Below, piece after piece: positions 42,456-44,648 of a stretch of DNA of 44,648 bases. Where the stretch lies: NCBI RefSeq assembly GCF_003096635.1, contig NZ_QEKV01000012.1:1-44648 (forward strand). The letters are read 5' to 3'. Under the pieces are notes generated by a model. The model was not told the DNA's origin and ran no database searches. It saw only the letters and a program-made list of their open reading frames with translations. Every line of letters begins with the position of its first letter. The first letter of the stretch is position 1. The translations under genes were made by a program, and so were the position numbers. The DNA is from Ezakiella coagulans (lineage in GTDB: Bacteria; Bacillota; Clostridia; Tissierellales; Peptoniphilaceae).

Positions 42456-43160
42456 TTGATGGATAGAAAAACAGTCGATCCGAGAATAAAACTTACTCTA
42501 CTTCCAATTGTTGGATTTACGAGCTTTTTTATAAGCGATACAATTCTACTTTTCGGACTGATTCTCTTTGCCTTTTTTCTGTATGTATACAGCAGTATGT
42601 GGAAAAGAGCATTACGCTTTATTTTGTTTTTTGTGATTTTATACTGCATAGAGTTATGGCTTGGAAAGTTTTGTGAAGCAAGTATCGTATTTGCAATATA
42701 TATGTTTATTTACTTTGCATCAAGGATGACCTTAATTGCTATGTTTGGTGGATATATAACAAAGACTACAAGTGTAAGTGAAATGCTTGAAGCATTAAAT
42801 AGAATGAAAGTACCAAGAAGCATTGGTATACCTTTTAGTGTTTTGCTTAGGTTTGTACCAACTATAAAAATAGAACTCAAGGCATTAAAAGAGAATATGA
42901 AGATTCGAGGAATCGTAACAAGTAGATTTTTCCCCTTGCTACATCCAATTAAATATATTGAATATACGCTTGTTCCGCTTTTAATGAGAATGATTAAGAT
43001 TTCAGATGAACTGTCAGCTTCAGCACTCATTAGAGGACTTGATAGTGATGAGAACAGGGTTACATTAACAAAATTGAGGTTTAGAACAACGGATTTGTTG
43101 ATTGGACTATTAGGAGCTTTGATGATTGCTCTTGTGATAGTAATACAGAAAATTTATTAG
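42456..43160 (+). CDS. ECF transporter transmembrane protein EcfT
   Basis: The 234-residue membrane protein carries the EcfT coupling motifs: KIRGI in the first coupling helix and ALIRGLDSD in the second, which match the Ala-Arg-Gly-type motifs that bind the two ATPase domains. About five spans are likely. TTG 42456 is eight bases from GAGGAGG; ATG 42459 is an equally possible start. It follows the ATPase gene after one base. Confidence 0.85.
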   Translation: MMDRKTVDPRIKLTLLPIVGFTSFFISDTILLFGLILFAFFLYVYSSMWKRALRFILFFVILYCIELWLGKFCEASIVFAIYMFIYFASRMTLIAMFGGYITKTTSVSEMLEALNRMKVPRSIGIPFSVLLRFVPTIKIELKALKENMKIRGIVTSRFFPLLHPIKYIEYTLVPLLMRMIKISDELSASALIRGLDSDENRVTLTKLRFRTTDLLIGLLGALMIALVIVIQKIY

Positions 43161-43170
43161 GAGGACTTTT

Positions 43171-43755
43171 ATGAAAAACAAATTAAATGGTCGTGATTTT
43201 ATTACAATCGGAATCTTTAATGCAATTGGAATTGTCATATACATGGCGGTTGCATTTGCTATGGCAACAACAGTGATTGGAGGATTTATTGCTTCAGGAG
43301 TTAGCTTTATGGTAGCTGCTACCGTTTATATCCTTATGGCTTTGAAAGTTAAAAAGAAGGGCGTATTTACAATATCAGGAACGCTTCTTGGTTTAATTGC
43401 ATTGTCAGGAGGACATTTGCCTCATGCAGTCTTTGCTGTAATCGGTGGAATTATATGTGATTTGATTATAGGAAATTATGAGAGCAAGGGACGAATGATT
43501 ATTGGATATGGGATATTTGCATTAGCGGATTTTTTAGGGACAGTAATTCCTGTGATTTTATTCGGAACAGCTTCTTTTGTGGAAAGAGCATCAAAATGGA
43601 AAATGAGTGAAGCACAAATAAATGAAGCATTATCTTATTTCAAAGTTTCATGGGCAGTAGGCTTTGCCTTGATAACATTTGTTCTTGCTTGCATAGGAGC
43701 ATTCGTTGCAACAAAGATACTCAAAAAGCATTTTGAAAAAGCAGGAGTGATTTAA
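43171..43755 (+). CDS. MptD-like ECF substrate-binding (S) component
   Basis: The 194-residue protein has six hydrophobic segments and begins with NGRDFITIGIFNAIGIVIYM, like MptD-type putative S components. S components bind the substrate, often a vitamin or metal, and attach to the EcfA-T module. The specificity cannot be read from the sequence. It has its own AGGAGG and ends the transporter operon. Confidence 0.8.
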   Translation: MKNKLNGRDFITIGIFNAIGIVIYMAVAFAMATTVIGGFIASGVSFMVAATVYILMALKVKKKGVFTISGTLLGLIALSGGHLPHAVFAVIGGIICDLIIGNYESKGRMIIGYGIFALADFLGTVIPVILFGTASFVERASKWKMSEAQINEALSYFKVSWAVGFALITFVLACIGAFVATKILKKHFEKAGVI

Positions 43756-43796
43756 TAATAAATTTACTTAGGAGGGAAAATAATGGAGGGATAATT

Positions 43797-43904
43797 ATGT
43801 CAAAACTTATAGTTTCGGTTTTCACAGAACGATATAATTATCCTTTTTTATTCTTGGAATTGCTTACACATAGCAATAATACTTTACCAGAAACGACCAA
43901 ATAG
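43797..43904 (+). CDS. Possible 35-residue peptide
   Basis: An ATG with GGAGG about ten bases upstream opens 35 codons, ending in TAG, in the 265 bp gap after the S component. The peptide (MSKLIVSVFTERY... ending ETTK) resembles nothing I know. It could be a leader peptide, a fragment of a lost gene, or chance. Confidence 0.25.
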   Translation: MSKLIVSVFTERYNYPFLFLELLTHSNNTLPETTK

Positions 43905-43936
43905 AAAATTATATAAAACATTAGTTTTTAAGCCGA

Positions 43937-43978
43937 GAGGACTTTTTACGCCAAAGTGTAGAAGTCCTCCTTTTTTAT
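43937..43978 (+). terminator. Rho-independent terminator of the transporter operon
   Basis: GAGGACTT and AAGTCCTC form a stem with a 17-base loop, followed by eight T's or near-T's. Confidence 0.8.
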
Positions 43979-44020
43979 TCTCAAAACCAAAACAGAGAAC
44001 TTAAAAAGGAGGATGACTAA

Positions 44021-44437
44021 GTGGCAAAGAAAGAATATTACCTTTATGTAAAAGGCAAAGCCGTACCTGTAAGTGAAGAAGTCTACAAAGCCTATTGGAA
44101 GATAACAGAGCATGAAAAGTATCTCCAAAGAAAAGATTGGAAGCATAATGTAATACCATTTTCGGCACTGGATCATGATGGACACTTTGTAGATAACATC
44201 ATAGATGAAAAGATAGACTTAGAAAAAATTGTAGAAGTAAAAATGCGAATTGAAGAACTTCATAAAGCATTAAATACTCTTACAAAAGAAGAACGAGAAC
44301 TAATGGAAGCCATCTTCTACAAAGAAGAAAGTCTAAGGTCAATCAGCAGAAGAGAGAAAGTTACACATCAAGCAATCAGTGGGAGGAGGGATAGGATTTT
44401 AGAAAAACTGAGAAAGATTTTAGAAGATAAAATCTAA
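44021..44437 (+). CDS. Sigma-70 region 4-like protein of mobile elements
   Basis: The 138-residue protein has a mobile-element-specific N-terminal part (KEYYLYVKGKAVPVSEEVYKAYW in pieces, HEKYLQRKDWK) and a C-terminal helix-turn-helix like sigma region 4 (LTKEERELMEAIFYKEESLRSISRREKVTHQAIS in pieces). No region 2 is present. Such small sigma-like proteins are frequent in clostridial conjugative and mobilizable elements and probably steer expression of mobility genes. GTG 44021 follows AAGGAGG by eight bases. Confidence 0.82.
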   Translation: MAKKEYYLYVKGKAVPVSEEVYKAYWKITEHEKYLQRKDWKHNVIPFSALDHDGHFVDNIIDEKIDLEKIVEVKMRIEELHKALNTLTKEERELMEAIFYKEESLRSISRREKVTHQAISGRRDRILEKLRKILEDKI

Positions 44438-44445
44438 AAACTTGG

Positions 44446-44484
44446 AAAGGTTAAGTGTCAAAAAAGGTGCTTAACCTTTCTTTA
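44446..44484 (+). terminator. Rho-independent terminator
   Basis: AAAGGTTAAG and CTTAACCTTT form a ten-base stem, followed by a short T-rich stretch. Confidence 0.75.
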
Positions 44485-44520
44485 TGGAAACAAGCAGATA
44501 CCAAAACGGAGGAATTAAAA

Positions 44521-44648
44521 ATGAAGAAAGAAAAAACATTACAGGAAGTACAGGAACAAATTTCTGAACTTCAGGAAGAAAGAGAAAAGTGCGATGTAAA
44601 GCTGAAACAATTACAAAATCAAGGCAAAAAATTAGAAAAACTGGCAAA
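44521..44648 (+). CDS. DUF3847-like protein, cut by the window edge
   Basis: The first 42 codons are visible. They encode a Glu/Lys/Gln-rich coiled coil (EVQEQISELQEEREK, LKQLQNQGKKLEKL) like the start of the DUF3847 protein at 30924. GGAGG precedes the ATG. By analogy with the first element, an oriT and a relaxase gene should follow. Confidence 0.6.
   Translation, partial: MKKEKTLQEVQEQISELQEEREKCDVKLKQLQNQGKKLEKLA

Overview
The window looks like a chromosomal segment of an anaerobic low-GC Gram-positive (Firmicutes), followed by nested mobile DNA. Several features suggest the anaerobic-cocci branch (Peptoniphilaceae or relatives): AT-rich sequence with strong AGGAGG ribosome sites, sufCBDSU, a class I aldolase, a ferredoxin-type aldo/keto reductase, and a MurE whose substrate motif is not the diaminopimelate type. 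The genus is not established from the sequence.

Positions 1-24970 are chromosome. From left to right they hold: a DUF1538 membrane protein with a tandem PII-like regulator and an ArsC/Spx-like protein; a minus-strand group (DUF4330 protein, small membrane protein, O-antigen-ligase-like protein, DUF7916-type TIM-barrel protein, uroporphyrinogen-III methyltransferase); a NYN-domain protein leading the SufCBDSU Fe-S assembly operon; an M15 peptidase; a Na+/Ca2+ exchanger; murE; a class I fructose-bisphosphate aldolase; an exported protein fusing an LtaS/sulfatase-like domain to a glycerophosphodiesterase domain; an exported thioredoxin-like protein with a Lys/Glu tail; an aldo/keto reductase; and a half-size ABC exporter that is broken. 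Three families of short structured repeats lie between these genes. The main one is a ~125 bp imperfect inverted repeat that starts at, or within nine bases of, four plus-strand stop codons. Its two sequence variants differ by compensatory changes in the stems.

From 24971 to the window end the DNA is an integrative conjugative element (ICE). It enters the ABC exporter gene exactly inside the Walker A codons. Its left part carries a CD1845-like membrane protein, a RepA_N replication initiator with four iterons inside its own reading frame, a DnaC-like ATPase, PcfB, a decayed RelE-like toxin gene, and virD4, the coupling-protein gene. virD4 is itself interrupted twice. A 5.5 kb mobilizable element (28660-34162) carries a large serine recombinase, TnpW, a DUF3847 protein, an oriT with an RSF1010-type nic core, a MOBQ relaxase and two cargo genes; removing it rejoins virD4 in frame. 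About 650 bp later a second serine-recombinase element interrupts virD4 again. It carries TetR, a two-subunit ABC exporter, a complete ECF transporter (A1-A2 fusion, T, S), a sigma-like factor and the start of a second DUF3847 gene, and it runs off the window.

The most notable system is this nested arrangement: an ICE with an intragenic replication origin, a conjugation gene split by two different recombinase elements, and a self-contained mobilizable element with a recognisable MOBQ oriT. The most notable chromosomal signal is the stop-codon-linked repeat family with covariation.
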